From assembly GCA_900542935.1 (NCBI GenBank), contig UQPN01000002.1, positions 1-64,000 of the forward strand: a stretch of DNA of 64,000 nt. Reading direction: 5' to 3'. The first letter of the stretch is position 1. Each line of letters opens with the position of its first letter. Below the pieces are notes generated by a model, which worked only from the letters and a program-made list of their open reading frames with translations, was not told the origin of the DNA and ran no database searches. Both the position numbers and the translations under genes were made by a program. Positions 49,255-57,377 of this stretch are shown here, in pieces. The DNA comes from an uncultured Eubacteriales bacterium. Its GTDB lineage: Bacteria; Bacillota; Clostridia; Christensenellales; Borkfalkiaceae.

Positions 49255-49356
49255 ATAATATTGTACGGGGGCAAGCTCCGCTTTATGAAAACGACGGAAA
49301 AAAACGAGGTAAAAAGCCGATAAAAATAAAATCAACGAGGGGCATAGAATAAACCG

Positions 49357-49638
49357 ATGCTGAGTATTGCAATTCCTAAATATTACAAAGTAAAAAAAGG
49401 ACAGACGCTGCGTGCCGTGGCGGAGGCTTTTTGCGTTCCGGAAACGCGGATCGCGGCGGAAAACGGACTGAAAGGCGAAATTACGGAAGGGCAACTGCTG
49501 CGTCTCCCGCAGGAAAAGGGCAATTTATATATCGTACGCGCGGGCGACACGAAAGAATTGTTGTGCGGAAGCGCCGGAAATTATAAAAAAAAGAACGGCA
49601 CGGACGCTTTTTACCCCGGCATGAAAATATGGATATAG
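49357..49638 (+). CDS. Small two-LysM protein
   Basis: This 93-residue protein consists of two LysM motifs: YKVKKGQTLRAVAEAFCVPETRIAAENGL (about 10-38) and YIVRAGDTKELLCGS with PGMKIWI at the end. LysM binds N-acetylglucosamine polymers such as peptidoglycan. There is no signal peptide, which fits a protein placed from the mother cell onto the spore, like SafA-type coat proteins, or a cytosolic role. The start ATG follows GAGGGG at about 12 bases. It is divergent from the SpoVB-like gene. The spore role is inference. Confidence 0.75.
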   Translation: MLSIAIPKYYKVKKGQTLRAVAEAFCVPETRIAAENGLKGEITEGQLLRLPQEKGNLYIVRAGDTKELLCGSAGNYKKKNGTDAFYPGMKIWI

Positions 49639-49767
49639 AAAAAGCGCCCGGGCGTAACGCTTTATACTTCCGCCGCATACAATATAATAAGAAATTGAAT
49701 GAAAAAACCCCGCCTGAACATCCGTAAAATGCGTAAAAGCGCGGGGAATTTCGGTCAGGAGGTTACA

Positions 49768-50427
49768 ATGTCGTTTTATTCAAATTTTCAATCGGATAAA
49801 TGTCCGGGTCCGATTACGGGAAATCCGCTGAACGGACTGACGGAAAAAGTGTGTCTGCAGGCGGAGAAAATTTTCGATGCGTGCATCAAACAATTGCAGC
49901 TCGAAAACTATACGCTTACGCTTACGGATTTCACTCCGGAAAATCCTACATATCCGCTTACGTTCGTCAGTGCCCGTACCACTTCTTCGGATGCGGTTGT
50001 CAGCAATCTGAACGTCGATCGGCAGGGCGATCGCCAGTGCGCCAGAGTGCAGGCAACGGTTACCGTCCCCGTGGAAGTGCTGTATGTAGACGCCGCGGGA
50101 GTGGAAGGTAAAGCCACGTCGTTCGTATCCGTTTCCGAAGACGTTCTGTTGTCTGTTCCCGCACCGTCGGTGATGCCGTTTATCGTCCGTGCCGCATGCA
50201 GCGCCGTTTCGCCCGAAGGAACGTTCAACGCGGCAAACAATACGTTCACCGTAAACCTTTGCTGCACGGTGATACTGAAAGTTGCCATGCAGGTGGAGCT
50301 GCTCGTGCCTTCGTACGGCTACAGCGTAATTCCGCCCGCGCAGGATTATTCGCAGGAAGTATGTTCCGGCTTCTTCGAACTGCCGCTCTATCCCAAAATG
50401 AATCCTTGTCCGTGCAAAAACGGATGA
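49768..50427 (+). CDS. Cysteine-containing protein of unknown function, possible spore-surface protein
   Basis: This 219-residue protein starts at ATG 49768, behind a perfect CAGGAGGT; a longer reading from 49699 has no such site. It begins SFYSNFQSDKCPGPITGNPL and ends YPKMNPCPCKNG, with Cys pairs at both ends and about nine Cys in all. The middle is beta-strand-rich (LTFVSARTTSSDAVVSNLNV, ARVQATVTVPVEVLYV, FTVNLCCTVILKV). No signal peptide. I do not recognise the family. It follows the two-LysM gene and precedes a terminator; the disulfide potential and lack of a signal suggest a spore coat component, which is inference. Confidence 0.65.
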   Translation: MSFYSNFQSDKCPGPITGNPLNGLTEKVCLQAEKIFDACIKQLQLENYTLTLTDFTPENPTYPLTFVSARTTSSDAVVSNLNVDRQGDRQCARVQATVTVPVEVLYVDAAGVEGKATSFVSVSEDVLLSVPAPSVMPFIVRAACSAVSPEGTFNAANNTFTVNLCCTVILKVAMQVELLVPSYGYSVIPPAQDYSQEVCSGFFELPLYPKMNPCPCKNG

Positions 50428-50454
50428 AACCGTGCGCGCCGAGTGATAAAACAG

Positions 50455-50490
50455 CCGCTTCCCGCTTGTCGGGAAGCGGTAAATTTTTTA
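50455..50490 (+). terminator. Terminator after the Cys-rich protein gene
   Basis: CCGCTTCCC (50455-50463) pairs with GGGAAGCGG (50471-50479), followed by TAAATTTTTT. Confidence 0.85.
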
Positions 50491-50520
50491 TAAAAGCAAC
50501 AAAAAATTTCCGTTAAAAAG

Positions 50521-50549
50521 TTGCCTTTTTTTGCCGCGACTGCTATAAT
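50521..50549 (+). promoter_or_regulatory. Promoter giving a leaderless phosphoesterase mRNA
   Basis: TTGCCT (50521-50526), 17-bp spacer, TATAAT (50544-50549). Seven bases after the hexamer is 50556, the A of the ATG. No SD is possible. Confidence 0.75.
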
Positions 50550-50555
50550 ATTGCT

Positions 50556-51251
50556 ATGAGTATTTATGCAATCGGCGATCTTCATTTGTCTTTCGACGAC
50601 GCGAAACCGATGGATGTGTTCGGCAGCGCGTGGGCGGGGCATTTCGATAAAATCCGCGCCGACTGGAAAAGCAAAGTCGCGCCGGATGACGTCGTGCTGA
50701 TTCCCGGCGATATTTCGTGGGCGATGAAACAGGAGGACGCGCTGAAAGATCTTGCCCGTCTGAAAGATCTGCCCGGCAAAAAGGTGTTTATCAAAGGCAA
50801 TCACGATTTCTGGTGGAGCGGCATCACGAAACTTCGCGATAGCGCGCCGGACGAAACTTTTTATTTTTTGCAGACCGACGCGGTGCGTATCGGCAATAAA
50901 GTATATGCGGGTTCCCGCGGGTGGAGCTGCCCCGGCAGCACGGATTTTTCCGCCGAGGACGAAAAACTTTACCGCCGCGAATGCGAACGTTTCCGTCTGG
51001 CGCTGAATTGCGGTAAGGCGCTTTTGGAAGAGGGCGACGAGCTTATCGCCCTGATTCATTATCCGCCGTTTTCGCTGCGTTCGGCGGAATCGGGGTTTAC
51101 GGAGCTGTTCGAAGAATACGGCGTCGGCAAAGTGATTTTCGGGCATCTGCACGGCGCGGGATATTTTCCGTTGCAAACGGAAAAAAACGGAGTGAAATAT
51201 TATCTCACTTCCTGCGATAAAACAAATTTTTCGCTGACGAAAATCGAATGA
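50556..51251 (+). CDS. Calcineurin-like metallophosphoesterase
   Basis: This 231-residue protein has the full metallophosphoesterase set: IGDLHLS (residue 6), IPGDISWAM (about 50), KGNHDFWW (about 76), LIHYPPF (about 170) and FGHLHGAGYF (about 195). These provide the two-metal site. Closest in layout to a Clostridial family of small cytosolic phosphoesterases whose substrate is unknown. The WAMKQEDALKDLARLKDLPGKK segment and the GSRGW-CPGS loop are characteristic. The start codon coincides with the predicted transcription start. Confidence 0.9.
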   Translation: MSIYAIGDLHLSFDDAKPMDVFGSAWAGHFDKIRADWKSKVAPDDVVLIPGDISWAMKQEDALKDLARLKDLPGKKVFIKGNHDFWWSGITKLRDSAPDETFYFLQTDAVRIGNKVYAGSRGWSCPGSTDFSAEDEKLYRRECERFRLALNCGKALLEEGDELIALIHYPPFSLRSAESGFTELFEEYGVGKVIFGHLHGAGYFPLQTEKNGVKYYLTSCDKTNFSLTKIE

Positions 51252-51286
51252 CGAAAATTTCCGTTTGAAAAATGCCGGCGAAGAAT

Positions 51287-51442
51287 TTATCGGGAAAACA
51301 ACCTGAACGCGCCGATGACGGACGGAAATTCCGGCAAATCGGAAAGTTTCGGCGCTTTGAAAAGCAGATAGCCTCCCGCTGCGGCAAAAAACACGGCGAA
51401 CAAAAATAACATGCCCGCAACGGGCAACCAGTTTCGTTTCAT
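51287..51442 (-). CDS. Small single-span membrane protein
   Basis: This 51-codon ORF on the minus strand begins MKRNWLPVAGMLFLFAVFFA and has one clear membrane helix (about 6-27), with basic residues before it and a short tail (KAPKLSDLPEFPSVIGAFRLFSR). The length, positive-inside start and lack of overlap with other genes favour a real small protein, though the ribosome site is weak (CGGAT). It lies between the convergent phosphoesterase and the divergent galM. Confidence 0.5.
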   Translation of the reverse strand: MKRNWLPVAGMLFLFAVFFAAAGGYLLFKAPKLSDLPEFPSVIGAFRLFSR

Positions 51443-51539
51443 ATCCGTTACTATGGGTAAAAAACGGAAAAATATTTATTTAAAATTTTTTTTATCGCCC
51501 GCTTAACTGCAGGAAAGGTAAAAATGAAAGGAGATAATC

Positions 51540-52589
51540 ATGACGAAAATCACAAAATCGGCTTTCGGCGAATTCGAAGGTAAACCGGTGGAGCGTTACA
51601 CGCTCAGCGAGGGCGAAATGTCCGTAAGCGTTTTAACGTACGGCGGCATACTGCAAAGCATCGTTCTTCCCGATAAAAATGGGGAAAAACGCGACGTCCT
51701 TCTCGGATACGATACGATGGATGGCTATCTGAACAACGGCGGCTATCTCGGCGCGCTCATCGGCAGATTCGGCAACCGTATCGATAAAGGCATTCTGAAA
51801 ATCGACGGGAAAGAATATCGGTTGTATTGCAATGACCGAGGCAATCATCTGCACGGCGGAAAAGTCGGTTTCAACGCGAAAATCTGGAACGCCGAAATTT
51901 CTGGCGAAACGCTTTGCCTCACTTATTTTTCTCCGGACGGCGAGGAAAATTATCCGGGCGATCTCGGCGTGCGGGTGGTATATTCGCTGCAAAACGGCGC
52001 GCTTACCATTTCTTACCTTGCCGTACCCGATAAAAAAACGGCGATCAATCTCACGAATCACGCGTATTTCAATCTCAACGGAGAAGGAAATAACGTTACC
52101 GCGGCGGATAACTTTCTGCAAATCAACGCGCCGTATATCACGCCTACCGACGATACCCTGATTCCCCGCGGCGAACTTCGCGCCACCGCCGGCACGCCGT
52201 TCGATTTTTCCTCGCCGAAGCGTATTTCGCGGGATATCGATGCCGACGATCCCGATCTGAAAAAAGGCGGCGGTTACGATCATTGTTTCGTACTGATTCC
52301 GGGCCGCGACGTAACCAAACCTTACGCCGTCGCGTACAGCGAAAAAACGGGTATCGAAATGCGTTGTTATACCGATATGCCCGCGGTGCAGCTTTATACC
52401 GGCAACGGACTCGATCAATACGGCAAAAACGGACATCATTACGGCAAAAACAACGCTTACTGCCTTGAAACGCAGGCGATTCCCAACAACGTCAACGTTC
52501 CCGGATACGCGAAGTTCGGCTCTTCGATTTACGAACGCGGACAAATTTATCGCTTCTTCGCCTCTTATGAATTTTCCGTCAGAAAATAA
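51540..52589 (+). CDS. galM: Aldose 1-epimerase (galactose mutarotase)
   Basis: GalM (349 residues) interconverts alpha and beta anomers of aldoses such as galactose. The beta-sandwich family signature is complete: LTYGGILQSIVLPDKNG, GYLGALIGRFGNRIDKG, HLHGGKVGFNAKIW, the catalytic His in NLTNHAYFNLNG, DDTLIPRGE, and the catalytic Glu in YCLETQAIPN. SD GAAAGGAG precedes the ATG. With rhaA next on the strand it fits a sugar-utilisation block; L-rhamnose or fucose anomers are possible alternative substrates. No export signal. Confidence 0.94.
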   Translation: MTKITKSAFGEFEGKPVERYTLSEGEMSVSVLTYGGILQSIVLPDKNGEKRDVLLGYDTMDGYLNNGGYLGALIGRFGNRIDKGILKIDGKEYRLYCNDRGNHLHGGKVGFNAKIWNAEISGETLCLTYFSPDGEENYPGDLGVRVVYSLQNGALTISYLAVPDKKTAINLTNHAYFNLNGEGNNVTAADNFLQINAPYITPTDDTLIPRGELRATAGTPFDFSSPKRISRDIDADDPDLKKGGGYDHCFVLIPGRDVTKPYAVAYSEKTGIEMRCYTDMPAVQLYTGNGLDQYGKNGHHYGKNNAYCLETQAIPNNVNVPGYAKFGSSIYERGQIYRFFASYEFSVRK

Positions 52590-52672
52590 CGGCGGAACAG
52601 CGGTTCGTATCAATCAAAAAAGTCGTAAAAAATTCTCAAAACGCACGTAAAAGTGATTTATTTTCTTTTCTC

Positions 52673-52702
52673 TTGACAAAAACGAACAAATCGTAGTACA
52701 AT
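52673..52702 (+). promoter_or_regulatory. Promoter of rhaA
   Basis: TTGACA (52673-52678), 18-bp spacer, TACAAT (52697-52702). The leader (52715-52750) can form a nested hairpin (GCGGA with TCCGC around CGGGC/GCCG). Confidence 0.75.
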
Positions 52703-52779
52703 AGAAACAGAAGAAACGCGGAGCGGGCGTTTTTTGCCGCTAAAATCCGCGCAAACAGAATCATTAAGGAGAAACAGAA

Positions 52780-54024
52780 ATGGGAAAGTACGAGGAAGCA
52801 AAAAAAGCGTACGCCGCTTACGGCGTAGATACGGAAAGCGCGCTTGAACGGCTGAAAAACATCCCTGTCAGCGTACATTGCTGGCAAGGCGACGACGTGC
52901 TCGGCTTCGACGGCAGCGATTCGCTCGAAGGCGGCATTCAGACGACGGGAAATTATCCCGGAAAAGCCGTCGGGTTCGATCAGCTCAAACAGGATATTAA
53001 AGAAGCGTTTTCTCTGATGCCCGGAAAGAAGCGCCTGAACCTTCACGCCAGCTACGCGGTGCTCGGCAAAGATAAAGGCAAAGTGGACCGCGACGCCTAT
53101 ACGTACGAATATTTCAAGCCTTGGGTAGATTTCGCCAAAGAAAACAATTTCGACGGCATCGATTTCAACCCCACGTTTTTCTCGCATCCGAAGATGAAAA
53201 ACGGTCTGACGATTTCTTCCGGCGATGAAGAAATCCGTTCCTTCTGGGTTCGCCACGGCAAAGCCTGCATGAAAATCGCGGCGGAAATCGGCAAAGCGAT
53301 GGGGTCGCCGTGCCTTGTTAATCTGTGGGCTCCGGACGGCAGCAAAGATATCCCCGCCGACCGCCTTACGCCGCGCCTCAGAATGAAAAAATCTCTCGAC
53401 GAAATTCTCGAAGGATACGATAAAGAATGGGTGATTCCCGCCGTGGAAAGCAAGGTGTTCGGCATCGGCGTGGAAAGCTATACCGTAGGCAGCAACGAAT
53501 TTTACCAGAATTATGCGGCTACGCGCGGCATCTGCTGTCTGCTCGATACGGGGCACTATCATCCCACGGAAGTGGTTTCCGATAAGATTCCCGCGCTGCT
53601 CGCGTTTTACGATAAAGTGGCGCTGCACGTTTCCCGTCCCGTCCGTTGGGATAGCGACCACGTGGTGATTTTAGAGGACGAACTTAAAGAAATCGCCAAA
53701 GAAATCGTAAGAAACGGCGCGGAAAACAAAGTGAAAATCGCGCTCGATTATTTTGATGCGTCCATCAACCGCATCGGCGCCTGGGTAACGGGGCAGCGTT
53801 CTATGCAGAAAGCGCTTCTGTATGCAATGCTTTTACCGAACGATACGATGAAAGAATTGCAGGAAAGCGGTTCGTTCGGAAAGCTGATGTATATGAACGA
53901 ACTGTTTAAAATGATGCCCGTCGGCGACGTCTGGAACGAATATCTTACCCGTCAGGGACTTTCCGAAACCTGGTACGGCGAAGTGGAACGCTACGAAAAA
54001 GAAGTGCTTTCCAAGCGTAAATAA
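52780..54024 (+). CDS. rhaA: L-rhamnose isomerase
   Basis: RhaA (414 residues) converts L-rhamnose to L-rhamnulose. The sequence follows the family end to end: VSVHCWQGDDVLGFDG near the start, NLHASYA, GIDFNPTFFSHP, CLVNLWAPDGSKD, VESKVFGIGVESYTVGS, LLDTGHYHPTE, LHVSRPVRWDSDHVV and DYFDASINRIGAW, which supply metal and substrate ligands. TTAAGGAGAAA precedes the ATG. Kinase and aldolase partners are not in this window. Together with the GH78 rhamnosidase it shows that the organism uses L-rhamnose. Confidence 0.96.
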   Translation: MGKYEEAKKAYAAYGVDTESALERLKNIPVSVHCWQGDDVLGFDGSDSLEGGIQTTGNYPGKAVGFDQLKQDIKEAFSLMPGKKRLNLHASYAVLGKDKGKVDRDAYTYEYFKPWVDFAKENNFDGIDFNPTFFSHPKMKNGLTISSGDEEIRSFWVRHGKACMKIAAEIGKAMGSPCLVNLWAPDGSKDIPADRLTPRLRMKKSLDEILEGYDKEWVIPAVESKVFGIGVESYTVGSNEFYQNYAATRGICCLLDTGHYHPTEVVSDKIPALLAFYDKVALHVSRPVRWDSDHVVILEDELKEIAKEIVRNGAENKVKIALDYFDASINRIGAWVTGQRSMQKALLYAMLLPNDTMKELQESGSFGKLMYMNELFKMMPVGDVWNEYLTRQGLSETWYGEVERYEKEVLSKRK

Positions 54025-54045
54025 AACAAAATCTCATGCAATACA

Positions 54046-54081
54046 AAAAGCCGCTGTTTTCCTTTGAAAACAGCGGCTTTT
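54046..54081. terminator. Bidirectional terminator between rhaA and the PadR fusion gene
   Basis: A perfect 16-bp stem (54046-54061 with 54066-54081, core GCCGCTGTTTTC) with AAAA/TTTT flanks and a CTTT loop, between two convergent genes. Confidence 0.88.
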
Positions 54082-54103
54082 ACAGGTGTGCCCGGTTTAA
54101 GTT

Positions 54104-57016
54104 TTAATCGGCGTCGGTCGTTTTCGAAAATAACCGATAGAATATCGAAAACAACACTATGTTGAAGAGATATAATGCGGGAAGTACCACAAACTTAAGC
54201 AAATCGCGCAACGAGCGGAGATCCGCTTTCATGTACACCGCAATCATCGATGCCAGTACCGTTACGATAACGAACATCACGCACGCCGTAACGATGTACG
54301 GGCATTTTTTCGTTCTGCGGACTTTCGGTTTATAGCCGCCTGCGTACATAATCGTGCAAATCAGAAACGCAAGGAATCCTACGGCAAACGCGGCGAAGGG
54401 GTACAGCCCGTTCACGTTCAGTTTATCGCGGAGGAAAAACGCCGAAAGGCTTTCCGCGATAATAATGAAGAAAATTACCATCGCCGCTCTGAACAGCGTT
54501 TTGCCTTTATTGAAAAATCCGTTTGCGGCTTCCGTTTTCTGCGCGTTTGCGACAGGGAGGGGAGCGTTATAATTCGTTCCGCCGAACCCCTGTGCGTTTC
54601 CCGCGGTACGCAGCTTGATTCCGTCCGCATGCGCGCGTTCGTTCAACGCCGAAAAATCATAGCCGTTCTGCGCGTTGTTTCTTCCGAACTCCTGCGCATA
54701 GGGGGCGGGCTGCTGCGGAACCGCGGCTTGTTGCTGCCTGTTCCGTTCGTTTTGTTCGCGGTTATCGTAAGAAGAGGGCGTGCCCGTCAACGCTGCGTAT
54801 TCCTGAGCGATTCGCGTCGCGTTGAATTGTCTGCGCGCTTCGTTCAAAGCCGATTCTCTGCCTTCCAGCTCATATTCTTTGTCTTTTAAAGCTGCTTCGC
54901 GACGGGTTAAATTTGCGGCTTGTTCGCGTACGGCGTTGATCGTCTGCGCGTTTTCTTCTTCCGTTCTGGCTTTATCCGCTTCGTATTTTTCTTTTTCTTT
55001 TTGCCAGAGCGCTTTTTCCGTATAGTAATTCTGCCGTTCTTCGTCGAAGGCGCGGCGTTCTTCCGTCCATGCGGTTCGCTCGGAATGGAATCGTTGCAGA
55101 TCCTCGTTGAAAGATTTCAGGTCGGCGTTGTATGCTCCGATTTTGTCGGCATAATCGAATTGCTGTGTAGAAAGTTCGCCGCGCCGCGTCGCAAAATCCG
55201 ACTGCTCGGTTTTCAACGTTTCTTCGCGTTCTTCCAGCTCGCTTTCGCGTGCCGAGAGCCGATTTTCCGTCGTGGAAATTTCGTCTTTTCTCTGGCGCAG
55301 CGCCGCTTCGCGCTCGTTGAGGCGAATTTGTCTTTCGTCCAGTTCCGATTCGCGCTGCGAAAGGGCGTTTTCGCGCGATTCGAAATCGGTCGTCTTGTTT
55401 TCTACGTCTTTTTCCTTTGCCGAAAATTCGTATTCCCGTTCGGTGAATTCGTATTTTTCCTTTTCGAAAGCCGCGCGCAATTCCTCAAACGAACGCTTCG
55501 TTTCTTCGAAATCCGTTTTTTCTTCTTCGAAACGCCGCTTTTCTTCGTCGAAATCGTTCTGTTCTTCTTTCAGCGCGTTCTCGCGTTCTTCCAGTTCTTT
55601 CGCGCTTTCCGTCGTTTTTAACGCGGCGGAATCCGTCAATGCCGAAAGTTCCTGTAATTTCTGTTCGCGCTCGGCAAGTTCTGTTTCTTTTTCGTTCAGT
55701 TCCTTCCGCGCGTTTTCTGCTTCGTTAAGCGCCGCGTCAAGTTCGGTTTGCTTGTCGGCGTTTTCCGCTTCCAGCGATTCCCGCGCCGCAATCGATTCGG
55801 CAAGCTCGTTTTGCATATCGGAAAGCTTCGCTTCCGCGGCGGAAAGTTTCTCTTTCGCTTCCGCGAGCTCGGTTTCCTGCTTTTGCAAAGCTTCGCGTTT
55901 CTCGTTCAGTTCTGTTTCTCTGGCTTCGATTTCGTTTTGTTTTTCCTGCGATTCCAGCTGTGCTTTTCTTAAAGATTCCGCCGTTTCGTCCACGCGCGAT
56001 TGCATTTCGGAAATCCGCAGCTGCATTTCGTTCAGTTCTTCCTGCCTGTTTTCGGCTTCCGCACGGGCGTCTTTCAATGCGGCGAGTTCCGCGCGGGCGT
56101 TTTCCAAGGCTTCCGTTTTTACGCCGATGTCCGATTGCAGATCGGCAAGTTCCTGCTGTTTCCCGTTTAAAAGATCGCGTGCCTCGTTCAGTTCGGCGGA
56201 AAGGGCGTCCGTTTCGGCGGAATTATTCTGCGAAGAAATCTTCAGACGGTCGATTTCCGCCTGCAACCGTTCCATATCGCGGTTATTTTCTTCCGTCTCT
56301 TCGCGCAGTCGTTCCAGTTTCGCGTTGCTTGCCGAAAGCTCGGTTCTTTTCGCCGAAAGTTCGCGTTCCTTGGCTTCCGATTCGCTTTCCAGACGCTCGA
56401 TTTTCGCTTTTAGTTCGTTATAATCGCTTTTTTGCGAAGAAAGGGCAGAAGTCTGCACCGAAAGCAACGAACGCTGCCGTTCAAGTTCCGCCTGCAGATT
56501 TTTCAGCGAATTTCTTTCTTCGGTAAGCGCCGATTCGCGCGCCGTAAGATTGCGCTTGATATTCTCCAGTTCTTTCTGCTTTTCCGTGATAAACGAAAAA
56601 TCGAAATGCTTGTCGCCGTCCGCAATCAGGCTGTCGATAATCGTACGTGAATATTCCCATTCGGAAAGGGACTTTTTCACGAATTCCTTGCCTTCGTCGG
56701 TCAGACGGAAATATTTTCTCCTGCCGCCGTTGGAAAATTCTCCGTAGTATGAAGCGACGTACCGCAGCGATTCAAGGCGTTTCAGCGCGCTGTACAAAGT
56801 AGGCTGCTTGATGGAATACAAGCCGCCCGTTTTGCTTTCGATTTCGCTTAAAATATCATATCCGTATTTGTCGCCGTCGTATAAACTGCGCAGAATAATC
56901 GTATTGATGTGTCCGCGGATTAAATCGGAGCTGATAGACATGCCGCCTTCTTCTCCGCCTGTAATCTTATCGTAATCGTATTCCGATTCGTCGAATGTTT
57001 CTTTTATGTCGCTCAC
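54104..57016 (-). CDS. PadR-type winged-helix protein fused to a giant coiled coil and membrane domain
   Basis: This 970-residue protein starts at GTG 57016 (SD GGGAGG). Residues 30-110 are a PadR DNA-binding domain (LRSLYDGDKYGYDILSEI, YSIKQPTLYSALKRLESLRYV, GRRKYFRLTDEGKEFV). Residues about 135-720 are an almost unbroken Glu/Lys/Ala/Leu coiled coil with heptads and repeated ERE-LNE-KE units. A Gln/Asn-rich linker (about 745-830) and four membrane helices (about 840-965) complete it. PadR proteins are normally 100-180 residues and soluble, so this is an exceptional membrane-tethered regulator. The promoter and repeated operator-like motifs lie upstream. The coiled coil gives long Ser-rich false ORFs on the other strand. 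Confidence 0.88.
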   Translation of the reverse strand: MSDIKETFDESEYDYDKITGGEEGGMSISSDLIRGHINTIILRSLYDGDKYGYDILSEIESKTGGLYSIKQPTLYSALKRLESLRYVASYYGEFSNGGRRKYFRLTDEGKEFVKKSLSEWEYSRTIIDSLIADGDKHFDFSFITEKQKELENIKRNLTARESALTEERNSLKNLQAELERQRSLLSVQTSALSSQKSDYNELKAKIERLESESEAKERELSAKRTELSASNAKLERLREETEENNRDMERLQAEIDRLKISSQNNSAETDALSAELNEARDLLNGKQQELADLQSDIGVKTEALENARAELAALKDARAEAENRQEELNEMQLRISEMQSRVDETAESLRKAQLESQEKQNEIEARETELNEKREALQKQETELAEAKEKLSAAEAKLSDMQNELAESIAARESLEAENADKQTELDAALNEAENARKELNEKETELAEREQKLQELSALTDSAALKTTESAKELEERENALKEEQNDFDEEKRRFEEEKTDFEETKRSFEELRAAFEKEKYEFTEREYEFSAKEKDVENKTTDFESRENALSQRESELDERQIRLNEREAALRQRKDEISTTENRLSARESELEEREETLKTEQSDFATRRGELSTQQFDYADKIGAYNADLKSFNEDLQRFHSERTAWTEERRAFDEERQNYYTEKALWQKEKEKYEADKARTEEENAQTINAVREQAANLTRREAALKDKEYELEGRESALNEARRQFNATRIAQEYAALTGTPSSYDNREQNERNRQQQAAVPQQPAPYAQEFGRNNAQNGYDFSALNERAHADGIKLRTAGNAQGFGGTNYNAPLPVANAQKTEAANGFFNKGKTLFRAAMVIFFIIIAESLSAFFLRDKLNVNGLYPFAAFAVGFLAFLICTIMYAGGYKPKVRRTKKCPYIVTACVMFVIVTVLASMIAVYMKADLRSLRDLLKFVVLPALYLFNIVLFSIFYRLFSKTTDAD

Positions 57017-57054
57017 GCGATAAACCTCCCCGATAGTGCTTTATTGCTATGCCT

Positions 57055-57138
57055 GACACAATAATTACGTCAGACATAGTACAAAAACCTCAAAAATTAC
57101 TTCGCCACACATAATTATTATGTCTGTCGTAATAGTTT
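57055..57138. repeat. PadR operator-like repeats in the leader of the fusion gene
   Basis: CTATGCCTGAC (57055-57065) and GTCAGACATAG (57077-57087) form an 11-bp inverted repeat (one mismatch) around ACAATAATTAC. A second ATTATGTCTGTCGTAATA copy lies at about 57117-57134, and TATGTCGTAAATA at about 57197-57209 covers the transcription start. Autoregulation by the PadR domain is the simplest reading. Confidence 0.7.
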
Positions 57139-57209
57139 GTGCGCCTTGATTTGTCCGTTTCCGGTACAAAAAAGGGCATAAAAACATAAATAATCTGTAT
57201 GTCGTAAAT

Positions 57210-57238
57210 ATTATATCACATCAAAAAGTAATTGTCAA
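57210..57238 (-). promoter_or_regulatory. Promoter of the PadR fusion gene
   Basis: On the minus strand: TTGACA (57233-57238), 17-bp spacer, TATAAT (57210-57215), giving a leader of about 185 bases that contains the repeated motifs. Confidence 0.8.
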
Positions 57239-57339
57239 CGATACACGGGCAGAATTGAACAATTGTACATAAAATTTCGCAAAAAAATGCAAAATCGGGC
57301 GAAATTTGCGGGAAATATTTTTTTCGCGCCTTCGGCGAG

Positions 57340-57368
57340 TTGACTTTTTTCTTTTTTCACTGTATAAT
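57340..57368 (+). promoter_or_regulatory. Promoter with almost no leader before the thioesterase gene
   Basis: TTGACT (57340-57345), 17-bp spacer, TATAAT (57363-57368). Predicted transcription start at about 57375, three bases before the ATG at 57378; no SD. Confidence 0.75.
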
Positions 57369-57377
57369 AAAACCGAT

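Noticed and set aside
55272..56423. 383-codon plus-strand Ser-rich ORF
   Set aside because: Mirror of the coiled-coil coding region of the PadR fusion; composition is an artefact of Glu/Lys/Leu codons on the other strand.
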